Below, in pieces: positions 63,714 through 64,000 of a stretch of DNA of 64,000 nucleotides. The position numbers were made by a program, and so were the translations under genes. Source of the stretch: Mesorhizobium amorphae CCNWGS0123 (GTDB lineage Bacteria > Pseudomonadota > Alphaproteobacteria > Rhizobiales > Rhizobiaceae); assembly GCF_001686985.1 (NCBI RefSeq), contig NZ_CP015318.1:1486001-1550000 (forward strand), written 5' to 3'. How positions within the stretch are numbered: the first letter of the stretch is position 1; every line of letters starts with the position of its first letter. A model generated the notes under the pieces. It was not told the DNA's origin. It worked only from the letters and a program-made list of their open reading frames with translations, and searched no databases.

Positions 63714-64000
63714 TCACTTGGAGAGCGCCGCAGCACACTCCTGTGCCGTCCTGCTAATCAGCTCCATCATATCCGGGTAGTCCTGCACCCTCATGGGTTC
63801 TGCGTTGAACTTCGCGAAAGTTTCAATAGCCTTCCATTCACCTGCCGGTGCTAAATTCTTCGACATGCACGCGCAGTAGCCCTTGAGCTGGTCGTCGGAG
63901 AGGGAGCTGGCGGCTTGCTTGTTGCCAATGCATCCCTTGTAGATGCCCGCCTCCCCGTCCCTGATGCCGCTCTGAAACTGCTGATAGACCAGGATGGCCA
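63714..64000 (-). CDS. Partial hypothetical protein running off the right edge
   Basis: 95 C-terminal codons are visible on the minus strand with stop TGA at 63714-63716. The frame has IYKGCIGNKQA and LKGYCACMSKN, then ATWxx-free helical sequence ending CAAALSK. The C...YCxC pattern occurs in small exported proteins of Rhizobiales as I recall. The N-terminus, where a signal peptide would be, lies outside the window. Confidence 0.6.
   Translation of the reverse strand, partial: AILVYQQFQSGIRDGEAGIYKGCIGNKQAASSLSDDQLKGYCACMSKNLAPAGEWKAIETFAKFNAEPMRVQDYPDMMELISRTAQECAAALSK

Noticed and set aside
1..64000. CRISPR array
   Set aside because: No regularly spaced identical repeats with unique spacers were found; the AGGTGGAT and 21-base repeats are too few.

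Overview
The window is a GC-rich (low-60s percent by eye) chromosomal stretch with long overlapping operons, dppABCDF-type importers, a Mo-formate dehydrogenase and paired palindromic intergenic repeats. This points to an alphaproteobacterium of the Rhizobiales, most like Mesorhizobium. The assignment rests on gene style and family recollection, not on a marker gene. No rRNA, tRNA or CRISPR array was found.

Left part (1-16.9 kb): a leftward fdsGBA formate dehydrogenase operon behind its LysR regulator, a glyoxalase-fold gene, an Mrp/ApbC ATPase, a CoxG-like protein, a xylonate-type dehydratase, a GFA-fold protein, a non-pyrrolysine MttB-family methyltransferase with a MocR-type regulator, then pgi overlapping a HAD phosphatase and a GNAT gene. 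Formate dehydrogenase, the GFA protein and MttB give this part a loose one-carbon theme.

Middle (17-25.5 kb): an acyl-CoA synthetase with an odd Ala/Lys/Pro tail, next to a METTL20-like methyltransferase, and a five-gene dipeptide-type ABC importer.

Catabolic cluster (25.6-52.3 kb): two aminotransferases, an amino-acid importer fragment, an HpcH/HpaI aldolase, a RutA-like flavin monooxygenase, RidA, a 2-aminobenzoyl-CoA monooxygenase/reductase-type fusion with SDR, MarR, enoyl-CoA hydratase and acyl-CoA dehydrogenase, a second peptide-type importer, two FAD oxidoreductases, an isatin-hydrolase-like cyclase, a second MarR and an IorA/IorB-type 2-oxoacid:ferredoxin oxidoreductase. Sites matching TTTYAAGCTTRAAA lie in front of four of its transcription starts. 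I infer one regulon that takes an indole-derived compound through isatin and isatinate to 2-aminobenzoyl-CoA and then beta-oxidation. The order of the steps is a hypothesis.

Right part (52.5-64 kb): a GYD protein, an adenylate cyclase with TolB-like and TPR regions, then a tyrosine integrase that opens an accessory region of lower and uneven GC. This region holds an AlpA-like regulator, a possible replication initiator, a secreted unknown, an IS5 remnant, a CoiA-like nuclease next to a PD-(D/E)XK nuclease, small unknowns and a gene running off the right edge.
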